From UBA2882 sp051877575 (lineage in GTDB: Bacteria > Bacillota > Clostridia > Lachnospirales > Lachnospiraceae): DNA of 39,830 nt. The notes beneath the pieces are model-generated. The model saw only the letters and a list, made by a program, of their open reading frames with translations, searched no databases and was not told the origin of the DNA. Positions 14,753-24,014 of this stretch are shown one piece after another (positions within the stretch are counted from its first letter, which is position 1; every line of letters begins with the position of its first letter). The position numbers and the translations under genes are program-made. The DNA is taken from the NCBI GenBank assembly GCA_051877575.1, contig JBJEJA010000029.1:1-39830 (forward strand). The letters run 5' to 3'.

Positions 14753-16126
14753 TTACAGATTTACCTTCGGAAGCTGTGCAATGGATTTTGCCAGATCCTC
14801 ATCCGTCGGAATATAATCGCTCATTTCACCGTCATTATATTTCTGATATGCAACCATATCAAAATATCCTGTACCGGTCAGGCCGAATACAATATTCTTT
14901 GCTTCGCCGGTCTCCTTACATTTCATTGCCTCATCAATTGCAACCTTAATTGCATGGCTGCTTTCGGGAGCAGGAAGGATACCCTCTACTCTTGCAAAGG
15001 TTTCTGCCGCCTTAAATACCTCTGTCTGCTCAACGCTTCTTGCCTCAAGCAATCCCTGGTCATATAATTCGGAAACGATGGAGCTCATGCCGTGATAGCG
15101 AAGACCGCCGGCATGATTGGCGGAAGGAATAAATCCGCTTCCCAATGTATACATTTTAGCCAGAGGACAAACCTTTCCGGTATCGCAGAAATCGTATGCA
15201 TAAGTACCTCTTGTCATACTCGGACAGGATGCAGGTTCTACGGCGATGATCTGATAATCAGCCTCTCCTCTCAACATCTGACCTGCAAAAGGAGAAATCA
15301 AACCGCCCAGATTGGATCCGCCGCCTGCACATCCGATGATCATATCCGCTTTGATGCCATATTTATCCAAAGCAGCCTTTGTCTCCAGACCGATAATAGA
15401 CTGATGCAATAACACCTGGGCAAGTACCGAACCCAGTACATAACGGTAACCTTCCTGGCTGGTTGCAGCCTCAACCGCTTCGGAAATGGCACATCCCAGA
15501 CTTCCTGTCGTTCCCGGGAATTCTTCATTGATCTTACGACCGATATTTGTATTCATGGACGGAGAAGGGGTTACCTGTGCTCCGTATGTACGCATAACTT
15601 CACGGCGGAAGGGTTTCTGCTCATAAGAGCACTTTACCATATATACCTGACAATCCAGGTCAAAATAGGAACATGCCATGGAAAGTGCTGTTCCCCACTG
15701 TCCCGCACCGGTTTCCGTTGTCACACCCTTTAAGCCCTGCTTCTTGGCGTAGTATGCCTGTGCAATGGCAGAATTTAACTTATGGCTTCCGGATGTATTA
15801 TTTCCTTCAAATTTGTAATAAATATGTGCCGGCGTCTGCAATTTTTCTTCCAGACAGTAAGCTCTGACTAACGGCGACGGACGGTACATTCTGTAGAAAT
15901 TACAGATTTCTTCCGGAATATCAAAATACGGTGTCGTATCATCCAGTTCCTGTTTTGCCAGTTCTCTGCAGAAAATGCCGGAAAGTTCGTCTTCGGTAAC
16001 CGGTTGCAAAGTGCCGGGATTCAAAATCGGTGCAGGTTTCTTTTTCATATCCGCACGCACGTTATACCACTGCTTGGGCATTTCCTGTTCTTCAAGATAG
16101 ATTTTGTAAGGGATTTTCTGATCCAT
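14753..16126 (-). CDS. trpB2: Tryptophan synthase beta chain, TrpB2 type
   Basis: PLP enzyme that joins indole (or a related nucleophile) to serine to make tryptophan. 457 residues, longer than TrpB1 and typical of TrpB2. The PLP lysine is K116 in SGSHKLNSA, the ETGAGQWG block follows, and CAGGGSNLGG is the phosphate-binding glycine loop. There is no trpA or other trp gene next to it. The stand-alone position fits the idea that TrpB2 salvages free indole. Transcription is controlled by a tryptophan T-box leader directly upstream, so it should rise when charged tRNA-Trp is scarce. Confidence 0.93.
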   Translation of the reverse strand: MDQKIPYKIYLEEQEMPKQWYNVRADMKKKPAPILNPGTLQPVTEDELSGIFCRELAKQELDDTTPYFDIPEEICNFYRMYRPSPLVRAYCLEEKLQTPAHIYYKFEGNNTSGSHKLNSAIAQAYYAKKQGLKGVTTETGAGQWGTALSMACSYFDLDCQVYMVKCSYEQKPFRREVMRTYGAQVTPSPSMNTNIGRKINEEFPGTTGSLGCAISEAVEAATSQEGYRYVLGSVLAQVLLHQSIIGLETKAALDKYGIKADMIIGCAGGGSNLGGLISPFAGQMLRGEADYQIIAVEPASCPSMTRGTYAYDFCDTGKVCPLAKMYTLGSGFIPSANHAGGLRYHGMSSIVSELYDQGLLEARSVEQTEVFKAAETFARVEGILPAPESSHAIKVAIDEAMKCKETGEAKNIVFGLTGTGYFDMVAYQKYNDGEMSDYIPTDEDLAKSIAQLPKVNL

Positions 16127-16190
16127 TTTGTTTCCTCTCTTTCTCTTTTCTTTTTTGAAAATATAAATCTGGTTGTAGTAGGTACATAGA

Positions 16191-16472
16191 AAACTCCTGC
16201 CCTACCGGTTGATAGGACAGGAGTATTATTTACTTCTGCGGTGCCACCTAACTTCATTCTGATGAATGCGCTCTGCCGTGTACTGTCATACACGCTCTGC
16301 GGTAACGTGCAGCTACGTCTCCCCTACTCCCATATTAAATATCATGGTTTCAGTTTGCCCTCACGGGTCCATTCGCCAATCTTCTCATTACCGCAATCAC
16401 ACCGCCTGCGGCTCTCTGAAAATGTTCCGAAAGGGTACTCCTCCCGATCAAAGGTTTCCAATAATCAATCTC
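16191..16472 (-). promoter_or_regulatory. T-box riboswitch (tryptophan) upstream of trpB2
   Basis: The T-box core AGGTGGCACCGC is at 16249-16238 on the minus strand; its TGGC bulge would pair with a tRNA ending G-CCA, as tRNA-Trp does. Downstream lies a strong terminator, arms ACTCCTGtCCT and AGGgCAGGAGT (16224-16191), followed by T-rich sequence. Upstream, a Stem I region contains the candidate specifier TGG (Trp) at 16371-16369 in the context GAATGGACC. The specifier assignment rests on position and context, not a full fold. Confidence 0.88.
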
Positions 16473-16501
16473 AGCGTAAACGATTTTAAGAATTCTGTCA
16501 A
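16473..16501 (-). promoter_or_regulatory. Promoter of the trpB2 T-box transcript
   Basis: A perfect -35 TTGACA (16501-16496) overlaps the TGA stop codon of the PTS gene. Seventeen bases later is TACGCT (16478-16473), a weak -10 (3/6). The spacing and position just before the T-box make it the likely start. Confidence 0.5.
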
Positions 16502-18702
16502 GTACTTTCAATGGCAAACAACGGGGCTCCCGCTTTAATCTCTCCTTCGCCGATCAGGCGGATTTTCTGATTCTCTTTCAAATCCGTACAGACAACCGGA
16601 GATACCATGGATAATGCGTTGCTGTTCAGATAATCAAGCTCCAGCTTCATGATCGGCTGGCCCTTTTGGACTTTCTGTCCTTCCTCGACAATGACATCAA
16701 AACCTTTTCCCTTCAATTTTACCGTATCAATGCCCACATGGATCAACAGCTCAACACCGGTATCCGTCACAAAGCCGATTGCATGCTGGGTTTCAAACAC
16801 AAAGCCGACCGTTCCGTCCTCCGGAGCCACAACAACAGGCTCAACAGGCGTTACTACCGCTCCGTCACCCATCATTTTTCCGGCAAAACCTTCATCCGGT
16901 GCCGTGGAAAGATCCGCCGCAATCCCGCTGATGGGGCTGGATATAATGATTGTCTGCTGTTTATCGCTTTTCTTTTTGTCATTCTGTTGACTGCTTTTTT
17001 CTTGTTCACCGCTTTCCTGATCATTCAGATTGTCATAAATATCCTCGATGTCTCTGTCTCCCAAAGCTTCCAAATAGTCTTCCAGATTGGATTTGATGAC
17101 CGTAACATGCGGTCCGTAGATGACCTGGACGCCGGTTCCTTTACAAATGACTCCCGATGCCCCGGATGCCTTTAACGCTTTTTCATCTACCAGCTCCATA
17201 TCGTTGACGGTGCAGCGCAGTCTTGTGGCACAGCAATCCACATCGCTGATATTCTTTTTGCCGCCCAGTCCCTTTGTGATCAGAGCACTGACGGAATCTT
17301 TGCCTGTATCTGCATTTTCCCCTTTATCTCCCGATGCATATCTCTCCGCCTCATTCCGCGCATTGACATCCGCCTTTGTATACAATCTTGTCTCTTCATC
17401 CTCATCTTCCCTTCCGGGCGTTTTCAGATCAAGCTTTTTGATCAAATATTTGAAAATAAAGTAATATAGGAAGAAATAAATGACACCTACCGGGATCAGC
17501 CTCATCCAGCTGGTCTTATCATTTCCCTGCAGCACACCGAAGAGAAACAGATCCAGAATACCGCCGGAAAAAGTCAGTCCGACCGCCACATTCAGCATGT
17601 GTGCGATCATATATGCAAATCCCGCCAAAATTACCTGTACCACAAATAAGATTGGTGCAACGAATAAAAAGGAAAATTCCAACGGCTCCGTAATGCCGGT
17701 CAGCATACTGGCTAAAGATGCCGATAAAAGCAGACCTCCCACCGCTTTTTTCTTTTCAGGTTTCGCACATTGGTACATGGCCAGCGCGGCACCCGGCAGA
17801 CCGAATATCATAAAAATAAATTCTCCCGAAAAATATCTCGTGGCATCGGCGCTGAAATGTGTCACATTGGCAGAATCCGCCAATTGTGCAAAGAAAATAT
17901 TCTGACCGCCCTGTATCAACTGTCCTCCCACTTCCATGGTTCCGCCAACCGCAGTCTGCCAGAAAGGCATATAGAATACATGATGCAGACCAAAGGGAAT
18001 CAGCGCTCTTTTAATGAGCCCGAAGAGCAGGGTTCCGAAATATCCCGTTCCCGTTACGATACCGCCCAATGCATAAATTCCGTTCTGAACAGGCGGCCAC
18101 AGGAAATATAAGACAATTCCCACAAACATATAGACCAGTGTGGAAATAATGGGAACAAACCGGGAACCGCCAAAAAAGGACAGCGCATTGGGCAGCACAA
18201 TCCGATGAAAACGATTGTGCAGTGCCGCAACACCCAGTCCGACAATAATACCCCCGAATACACCCATCTGGAGAGTCGGGATACCGCAGACAGAAGCTAT
18301 GGTTCCTTCCAATACGTCTCCGGCAATCTCTCCTTCCGGCGTAATCTCACCATTGATGAGTAGCATGGCACTGATTGCAACATTCATAACAAAGAAAGCA
18401 ATCAATGCAGACAAAGCCGCCACTTCTTTCTCTCTTTTTGCCATGCCGATGGCAACACCCACCGCAAATATGATCGGCAGATTATCAAATACAGCACTTC
18501 CCACCTCATTCATGATAATGAGTAATGCATGTAATACCGTTCCTTCTCCCAACAACGATTCCAGCCCGTAAGCGGCAATCGTTGTCTCATTGGTAAAGGA
18601 ACTTCCTATCCCAAGCAGTAATCCCGCAACAGGAAGAATTGCTATGGGAAGCATAAAACTCCGTCCCACACGCTGCAGAACACCAAAGATTTTATCTTTC
18701 AT
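16498..18702 (-). CDS. PTS glucose/N-acetylglucosamine-family EIICBA permease
   Basis: Membrane sugar phosphotransferase, 734 residues in the order EIIC-EIIB-EIIA. EIIC (about 1-415) is hydrophobic with GITEPLEFSF, the family sugar-site motif. EIIB (about 460-540) has the phosphorylated cysteine C491 in DCCATRLR. EIIA (about 590-734) has the phosphorylated H655 in LLIHVGIDT. The ATG at 18702 has GGGAG upstream; an ATG 12 codons earlier lacks one. The linker between B and A is rich in D, E, Q and K. The exact sugar (glucose, GlcNAc or another) is not fixed by these motifs. No antiterminator or regulator gene lies next to it. Confidence 0.92.
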   Translation of the reverse strand: MKDKIFGVLQRVGRSFMLPIAILPVAGLLLGIGSSFTNETTIAAYGLESLLGEGTVLHALLIIMNEVGSAVFDNLPIIFAVGVAIGMAKREKEVAALSALIAFFVMNVAISAMLLINGEITPEGEIAGDVLEGTIASVCGIPTLQMGVFGGIIVGLGVAALHNRFHRIVLPNALSFFGGSRFVPIISTLVYMFVGIVLYFLWPPVQNGIYALGGIVTGTGYFGTLLFGLIKRALIPFGLHHVFYMPFWQTAVGGTMEVGGQLIQGGQNIFFAQLADSANVTHFSADATRYFSGEFIFMIFGLPGAALAMYQCAKPEKKKAVGGLLLSASLASMLTGITEPLEFSFLFVAPILFVVQVILAGFAYMIAHMLNVAVGLTFSGGILDLFLFGVLQGNDKTSWMRLIPVGVIYFFLYYFIFKYLIKKLDLKTPGREDEDEETRLYTKADVNARNEAERYASGDKGENADTGKDSVSALITKGLGGKKNISDVDCCATRLRCTVNDMELVDEKALKASGASGVICKGTGVQVIYGPHVTVIKSNLEDYLEALGDRDIEDIYDNLNDQESGEQEKSSQQNDKKKSDKQQTIIISSPISGIAADLSTAPDEGFAGKMMGDGAVVTPVEPVVVAPEDGTVGFVFETQHAIGFVTDTGVELLIHVGIDTVKLKGKGFDVIVEEGQKVQKGQPIMKLELDYLNSNALSMVSPVVCTDLKENQKIRLIGEGEIKAGAPLFAIEST

Positions 18703-18759
18703 TTTAATTTCTCCCTTTTTTCTCTTTAGTTTCTGCAAAGTTGTGGTTTTTTATTTTAT

Positions 18760-20604
18760 TTATTTAAATAAATTGAATAATTTATTAAAAAATCCCGTTT
18801 CTTCCTCTTCTGTTTCTTCCTCATCATCCGCTTCGGGAATGGAAACGGACTCCGTCTTTATGACAAACTGCACTGCTTCCACATTGGTATTGCGCTCCGA
18901 AACAAAGGAAACCGGTTCAAAATCTTCCCCAAACATATCTGAAATGGTTTCGTCGACTTTATCTTCCAGCTCCGAATCCAAATCGCTTGTTTTTTCCACG
19001 AATTCTCCCGTTCCGTCTACCAGTTCTCCGGTTCCGTCCACCAGTTTTCCGGCTCCGTCTTTTAACTCTTCTGTTCCGTCATACAGCTCCCTTGTTCCGT
19101 CGGACAAACTCTTGATGCCGCCGGAAAGAGAACCCGCGCCCTGATTCAGTGCAGCCGCACCGCTGGCCACATCCTGTGCTCCCTGAACCAGCGTAGGGAG
19201 CTGGGAGAGATCTGCCTGACTGTTAATCGTATTTAACGCTGTCAGTGCACCTGTAGCACCTCCCAGATTACCGCTGTCCGTTGCCAATGTTCCGATTGCC
19301 GCCTGCACGCCCTCGGAGGATACGGCGCTTACTGCTCCGGGAACTGCGTTTGCCACTTCTGCCTGTACATGTGCCATAATCGCTGCCTGATCCGGCTGCT
19401 GCCCCTGTGCAAGTGCCGCCGTTACGTCGTTAAGTACAACCTGCGCTGCCACCTGTGCCGCCGTATTCGCTGCCGTGTTTGCCACATTACTTGTATAAGC
19501 GGTCAATTCATTGGCTACCGCTGCCTGATCTGCCTCTACAGCCGCCTGATATGCCGCCTGATTTGCCGTCTGGGTCTGAATATTTTCAGCTAACGCCGTT
19601 GTCATTCCATTTAATGCCGCAGACAATGTATTGACGCCCTCACTGACCTGAGCTGATCCGCTTGCCAAACTGTTTGCACCATTTGTCAGACTCCCGGCAC
19701 CGCTCATCAGGGAATTGCTTCCGTTTACCAATTCCCCGGCACCGTCATACAACTCTTTGGTACCCGTGTGCAGATCGACGGAACCATCTTTCAACTCCCT
19801 TGCGCCCGAGTCCAGATCATTTACTGCATCCTGAAGTTCCGTGATCTTATCACTGATCTCGCCGCTTTCCGTATCAACATCAATATCCATATTCAGCTGC
19901 ACTCCGTTAATGGAGATTCCGTCCATTTCAAAATCTGTTACATCCGCATGGATCTCAACTTCTGTCCCTTTGCCGGGCAGAACCGTATAAGTCAGCTGTT
20001 TGTCACTTCCCACGTTTGCCTGTGTTGCTCCGTCAGCCACAATATTTTTACACAGATCCGTGTCCAACGTCAGGGATACCTGCAAGGCATAATTGTCATA
20101 AAAAGCACTGTCACAGGATGAGTTTTCCGAGATAGAAAGCTCGATTCTCAAAGCGCCGCTTTTTCCCGCCAGCTCCTCCGCGGTATACTCTTCCCCATCC
20201 AGAAAATAGTGCACGCTGATATTCCATGGAAGCTGGGCATTTTCCATAGTCCCCTCATAGTACAATTTTTCTTTTGAAGGATGAATGGTCACCTTTCCAT
20301 CCTCATATTGGATCTCATCTGTTGTGGTCATGTTTCGCAGTTCGGAATAATCGCCGTAATCCTCAACCACTTCGTTACCGTTAACAGACAAAATGTTTAC
20401 CACATAAACCTTCGAAACCGTTCCGTCCGATTCCAAATTCGCATAGACAACCTCCTGCTTCTCCGCCTGCCCCGTAGCTGCATATACGGGACTGCAGACG
20501 GTTCCCGCCGCCATTGTCACAGCCAATGAGCCTGCAAGTAAGGCTTTTCCCGTTCTGCGTATTCTTTTTGCATCTATTTTTTTGTTCTGTTTATGATTCT
20601 GCAT
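18760..20604 (-). CDS. Secreted 'DG'-repeat protein paired with an MMPL transporter
   Basis: 614 residues. The N terminus has a signal peptide (RRTGKALLAGSLAVTMAAG, likely cleaved after VYA near residue 43). Residues 45-250 form a beta-rich domain. Residues 255-540 hold repeats of the form LxDGxxELxxG, the pattern found in YhgE/Pip-like proteins, interrupted by an alanine/glutamine-rich helical stretch (about 330-430). The last residues are acidic then GFFNKLFNLFK. It starts inside the end of the MMPL gene (14-bp overlap) with AAGGAGG, so the two are translationally coupled and probably act together at the cell surface. Function unknown. A related architecture in YhgE proteins includes membrane helices, which this one lacks apart from the signal. 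Confidence 0.75.
   Translation of the reverse strand: MQNHKQNKKIDAKRIRRTGKALLAGSLAVTMAAGTVCSPVYAATGQAEKQEVVYANLESDGTVSKVYVVNILSVNGNEVVEDYGDYSELRNMTTTDEIQYEDGKVTIHPSKEKLYYEGTMENAQLPWNISVHYFLDGEEYTAEELAGKSGALRIELSISENSSCDSAFYDNYALQVSLTLDTDLCKNIVADGATQANVGSDKQLTYTVLPGKGTEVEIHADVTDFEMDGISINGVQLNMDIDVDTESGEISDKITELQDAVNDLDSGARELKDGSVDLHTGTKELYDGAGELVNGSNSLMSGAGSLTNGANSLASGSAQVSEGVNTLSAALNGMTTALAENIQTQTANQAAYQAAVEADQAAVANELTAYTSNVANTAANTAAQVAAQVVLNDVTAALAQGQQPDQAAIMAHVQAEVANAVPGAVSAVSSEGVQAAIGTLATDSGNLGGATGALTALNTINSQADLSQLPTLVQGAQDVASGAAALNQGAGSLSGGIKSLSDGTRELYDGTEELKDGAGKLVDGTGELVDGTGEFVEKTSDLDSELEDKVDETISDMFGEDFEPVSFVSERNTNVEAVQFVIKTESVSIPEADDEEETEEEETGFFNKLFNLFK
19003..19107 (-). repeat. Five 21-bp tandem repeats in the 'DG'-repeat gene
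   Basis: Units at 19003, 19024, 19045, 19066 and 19087 share a GTTCCGTC or GCTCCGTC core and encode seven-residue units such as ELVDGTG, ELKDGAG and ELYDGTE. The period is exactly in frame, as in repeats that grow and shrink by recombination. Confidence 0.8.
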
Positions 20605-22648
20605 TTACAACTGCCTCCTTTTTCTTTTTTACAACCAGTTTGTCAAAGATATAAAGCCATCCCGGAAGGACAAAAAATACTATGATCATGGATAGGATTG
20701 CTCCCCTTCCGATAAACATTCCCAACTGCGCCAGCAATCCATGGGAAGACATATATCCAAGCAAAAGACCTACAACCGTTAAAACAGAACCCGATGTGGT
20801 AATGGACACTGTTACGTTGGAAATGGTTGTGATCAGTGCTTCTTTCTTGGGAAGCGTTTCCCTGTTCTCCCTGTAACGGTCTGTCATCAAAATTGCATAA
20901 TCCACAGTAGCTCCCAACTGTATGGAGCTGATGATCAGATATGCAATATAAAAAATTGTCTTATCCAAAAAGTATGGTACCGATAAATTGATCCAGATAG
21001 CGGATTCGATACATACGACCAAAATAACGGGAAGTACCAACGACCGTAAGCTCAACAGCAGTACCACGAATACCGCACCGATCGCAATAGCATTTACCTT
21101 TATCATATCCGCCGTAACGGTATCCATCAGATCATAAGTGCTGACTCCGGCTCCCGCCAGATACTGTTCCTCGGGATAATATTTTTCTGCAATGGCACGG
21201 ATTTTTTCCACCACTTCAAAGGTTTCCTTCCCTTCTGCCGGAACAGATAAGGAAATCACCATGCGGCTGTAGTGTTCTGATTGCAACATGCTCAACGTAT
21301 CCTCATCCAGATATTCCATGGGGATCTCCGCTCCCACCGTATCTACATAGGATATGATATCCGTTACCTGCGGCAATTCGGCAATCTCTTCCGACATCTG
21401 TTTTTCCATGGACTGATTTCCCTTCGGAACCATCAGCACATAAGTACTGCTTTCTCCGAATACGTCCGTGATTGCCGCCTCATCCTTGCCTAACTCTGTT
21501 TCCGGTCCGAAAATATGACTGGATCCATAGTAAAAGTCATTGGAATTGGAAGCCAGATATGCCGGAACAACTATCAGAACAAAAATCAAAATCATCGGAG
21601 CAATCAGCCTTTGGATTGCTTTACCGAGTCCTCTGAATTCCGGCATAAAAGAGCGGTGATGCGTTTTATCCAGCCATTTGTAGGTACTCAAAATAAAAGC
21701 GGGCATAAATACAAATACACTCAGTAAGCTAATGGTAACTCCTTTTGCCAGCACCAGACCCAGATCCGGTCCGATCCCAAACTTCATAAATATCAGGGCA
21801 AGGAAACCGATAACGGTAGTTAATCCGCTTGACAGAATAGAAGAAGTGGATTTGCAAAGTGCATCTACCATAGCTTCCTTCGCATTCTGACCCTGCCGGC
21901 ATTCCTCAAACCGATGAATCAGGAACACCGAATAATCCATAGATACTGCCAGCTGCAGGATATTCCCCGCTGCATTGCTGACAAAAGAAATTTCCCCGAA
22001 GATCAGATTGGTTCCCGCATTGATGATAATTGCGACTCCCAACCCGACCAGTATAATAACAGGCTCAAACCATGATTCGGTGGTAAGCAGCAGAACAAAG
22101 ATAACGAATACCACTGCAAATGCAGCAATCTTGTTGATTTCCGATACAGTACTCTTTGTTGCAACCGCCGACGACACCGCATCACCGCCTAAAGCATCAT
22201 CTTCACCAATTATAGCTTCAATCGCATCTACGGCAGCCAACTGCTTATCCTCATCAATGACCACGGTAAAAAGCGCTGTCCGGTCTTTGTAATAAGTTTC
22301 CACCACATCCTGATCCAGTGTTCCCAACGGCACAGTAACGTCCACCGAATCATCCAGCCATGTGACATCTGTTACCCCATCAATCGCTTCAATTTTTTCC
22401 TTGTACTCCAATGCTTCCGGAATAGAGACATCTCGGATCATAACTCTGGCATTGGGAATCCCTCCATCAAATTCTTCTTCCATAACATCTAAAGAAATTG
22501 TGGACGGACTGGATTCCGGCAGATAATCATTCATATCATAATTAACAGCAACTAACCTCTGCATAAAAAGGCAGATTACAAAAACAGCCATAAATGCCGT
22601 AATGATACTTTTCGGATGATTAACTACACCTGTGTAAAATTTTCTCAT
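20591..22648 (-). CDS. MMPL/RND-family transporter
   Basis: 685 residues. The layout is that of an RND permease: one N-terminal helix, an extracytoplasmic domain (about 35-165), a five- to six-helix bundle, a second extracytoplasmic domain (about 370-500) and a second bundle ending in KKKKEAVV. The GGDAVSSAVATKSTV stretch leads to the first bundle; MDYSVFLIHRFEE and VDYAILMTDRYRE are the paired helix-4 motifs with the conserved D-Y. AGGAG precedes the start. A divergent TetR gene lies across a 280-bp gap. Such pairs export lipids, drugs or peptides; the cargo is not known here. Confidence 0.88.
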   Translation of the reverse strand: MRKFYTGVVNHPKSIITAFMAVFVICLFMQRLVAVNYDMNDYLPESSPSTISLDVMEEEFDGGIPNARVMIRDVSIPEALEYKEKIEAIDGVTDVTWLDDSVDVTVPLGTLDQDVVETYYKDRTALFTVVIDEDKQLAAVDAIEAIIGEDDALGGDAVSSAVATKSTVSEINKIAAFAVVFVIFVLLLTTESWFEPVIILVGLGVAIIINAGTNLIFGEISFVSNAAGNILQLAVSMDYSVFLIHRFEECRQGQNAKEAMVDALCKSTSSILSSGLTTVIGFLALIFMKFGIGPDLGLVLAKGVTISLLSVFVFMPAFILSTYKWLDKTHHRSFMPEFRGLGKAIQRLIAPMILIFVLIVVPAYLASNSNDFYYGSSHIFGPETELGKDEAAITDVFGESSTYVLMVPKGNQSMEKQMSEEIAELPQVTDIISYVDTVGAEIPMEYLDEDTLSMLQSEHYSRMVISLSVPAEGKETFEVVEKIRAIAEKYYPEEQYLAGAGVSTYDLMDTVTADMIKVNAIAIGAVFVVLLLSLRSLVLPVILVVCIESAIWINLSVPYFLDKTIFYIAYLIISSIQLGATVDYAILMTDRYRENRETLPKKEALITTISNVTVSITTSGSVLTVVGLLLGYMSSHGLLAQLGMFIGRGAILSMIIVFFVLPGWLYIFDKLVVKKKKEAVVNAES

Positions 22649-22745
22649 CTTCTCGTCTCCTGTCTTTTAATCTCCCTCATCACTGATAAAATATATAAAA
22701 GGCTATGGGAAATAAACGGTCAATTCTATGCGCTTTGTGTAAAAC

Positions 22746-22810
22746 CGGACAAATGAGTTATATTTGACGGACAAATGCATTTTCATTGACCATTGAAGTT
22801 TAGAAAACTT
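22746..22810. promoter_or_regulatory. Candidate regulator sites between MMPL and TetR genes
   Basis: CGGACAAATG occurs twice, at 22746 and 22768, exactly 22 bp (two helical turns) apart. A perfect palindrome AAGTTT-AGA-AAACTT lies at 22796-22810. Either could be the TetR target. No strong sigma-A promoter could be read with certainty in the gap. Confidence 0.35.
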
Positions 22811-22929
22811 TTATTTATATTTAATAATGTAGTTAAATTTAGGAAATTTTACCAAAAAGTTCCCTGGAAGAATCCGGCAGAATTATTTTTCAGATTTTAA
22901 AACTGAAAAGGATGATTTATAATACAGAT

Positions 22930-23508
22930 ATGAAAAGAGAAGAAATTGTTTTAAACACCAAAAAAGCCCTTGCCGCTTCATTAAAAAAATTGCTGTTGCA
23001 AAAGCCTATTTCCAAAATTACCGTTACTGAAATTATCGAGGATTGCAATGTCAACCGCAAAACATTCTATTATCATTTCGAGGATATTTATGCACTTCTC
23101 ACATGGATGCTGGAGCAGGAAGCCTTTGATATCGCAAAAAAATTTGACCCCGAAACAGAATTTGAAGACTGTATTTCCTTTGCCATGGATTATGTGGATT
23201 CCAACAAGCACCTTTTGAACTGCATCTACAATTCTATCGGTCATGATGAACTAAAAAGATTCCTTTATAACGATTTTGTGGGTATTATGGGTTCCAAGAT
23301 CAACCAAATGGAAGCCTCCATGAATTTACATATCGATGAAAACGCCAGACGTTTCATGACCGAATTTTATACCAATGCCGTTGCAGGTACACTGATCGGC
23401 TGGTTCAAAGACAGAAACGCCATGGACAAGCAGCAGACCATTGATTATATCGTCACAATATTTCAAGTATCCCTGCCGCAGGTCCTGGCGCATTACAGCA
23501 AACCTTAA
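22930..23508 (+). CDS. TetR/AcrR-family transcriptional regulator
   Basis: 192 residues from the ATG at 22930. The N-terminal helix-turn-helix is canonical: KITVTEIIEDCNVNRKTFYYHF. The C-terminal ligand domain is all helical and ends near VTIFQVSLPQVL. An ATG six codons earlier exists, but neither start has a ribosome binding site at normal distance; TATAAT at 22918-22923 is six bases before the chosen ATG, so a leaderless message is likely. It faces away from the MMPL/repeat-protein genes and probably represses them. Its stop overlaps the stop of the convergent cupin gene. Confidence 0.85.
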   Translation: MKREEIVLNTKKALAASLKKLLLQKPISKITVTEIIEDCNVNRKTFYYHFEDIYALLTWMLEQEAFDIAKKFDPETEFEDCISFAMDYVDSNKHLLNCIYNSIGHDELKRFLYNDFVGIMGSKINQMEASMNLHIDENARRFMTEFYTNAVAGTLIGWFKDRNAMDKQQTIDYIVTIFQVSLPQVLAHYSKP

Positions 23509-23930
23509 TCTGCTCTTTCCGCATCTTCTTTGGTATGATGTATGGTCCCTTTCGGATGATGCGGCGGCGCATAAACGGAGGATACCCGCAAAGGACAGCT
23601 CCCCATGTTAATAACATTATGCCAGGTTCCCGCAGGCACAAAAATCACATCTCCTCTACTGACATTCTGCTGAAAATCCTGTTGTTTTCGACATTTCCCC
23701 ATTTTTACTACGGCACATCCCTGCTCCACTCTGATATATTGATCCGTATCTTCATGAATTTCCAGCCCGATCTCACCACAGGGCGGTATACACATCATCG
23801 TCAATTGCAGATGACTTCCCGTCCAGACAGCCGTGCGGAAATTCGGATTCTGCATTGCCAGCCGTTCTATATTGGCTACATAGGGATCCGGTCCTTTATC
23901 TGTTTGTTGCATACAATGTTCAAAGCTCAT
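23505..23930 (-). CDS. Cupin-domain protein
   Basis: 141 residues, a single cupin barrel. The first motif is G-EIGLEIHEDTDQYIRVEQG, the second is GDVIFVPAGTWHNVIN with P-x-G-xx-H-xxx-N. Such small cupins act as isomerases, dioxygenases or sugar-binding proteins; metal binding by H/E side chains is likely. The ribosome binding site is GCGGGG, which lies in the arm of a long-range hairpin (see 23932-23997). Enzyme activity unknown. Confidence 0.85.
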   Translation of the reverse strand: MSFEHCMQQTDKGPDPYVANIERLAMQNPNFRTAVWTGSHLQLTMMCIPPCGEIGLEIHEDTDQYIRVEQGCAVVKMGKCRKQQDFQQNVSRGDVIFVPAGTWHNVINMGSCPLRVSSVYAPPHHPKGTIHHTKEDAERAD

Positions 23931-23931
23931 A

Positions 23932-23997
23932 AAAACCCCGCTTTTCTTTTTTCTATCATTATTGTATAAACATTCCGAAAAAAGTGTGCGGGGTTTT
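23932..23997 (-). terminator. Long-loop hairpin: terminator or start-signal clamp
   Basis: AAAACCCCGC (minus, 23997-23988) pairs perfectly with GCGGGGTTTT (23941-23932), and inner TTTTTTC/GAAAAAA adds seven pairs. It follows the lipoprotein gene and its 3' arm contains the cupin ribosome binding site directly before the ATG. TACAAT at 23966-23961, in the loop, is a possible cupin -10. Confidence 0.55.
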
Positions 23998-24014
23998 ATA
24001 AAATAAAATATGAA

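Noticed and set aside
19003..19107. Regularly spaced repeats as a possible CRISPR array
   Set aside because: Units are contiguous 21-bp in-frame coding repeats with no unique spacers.
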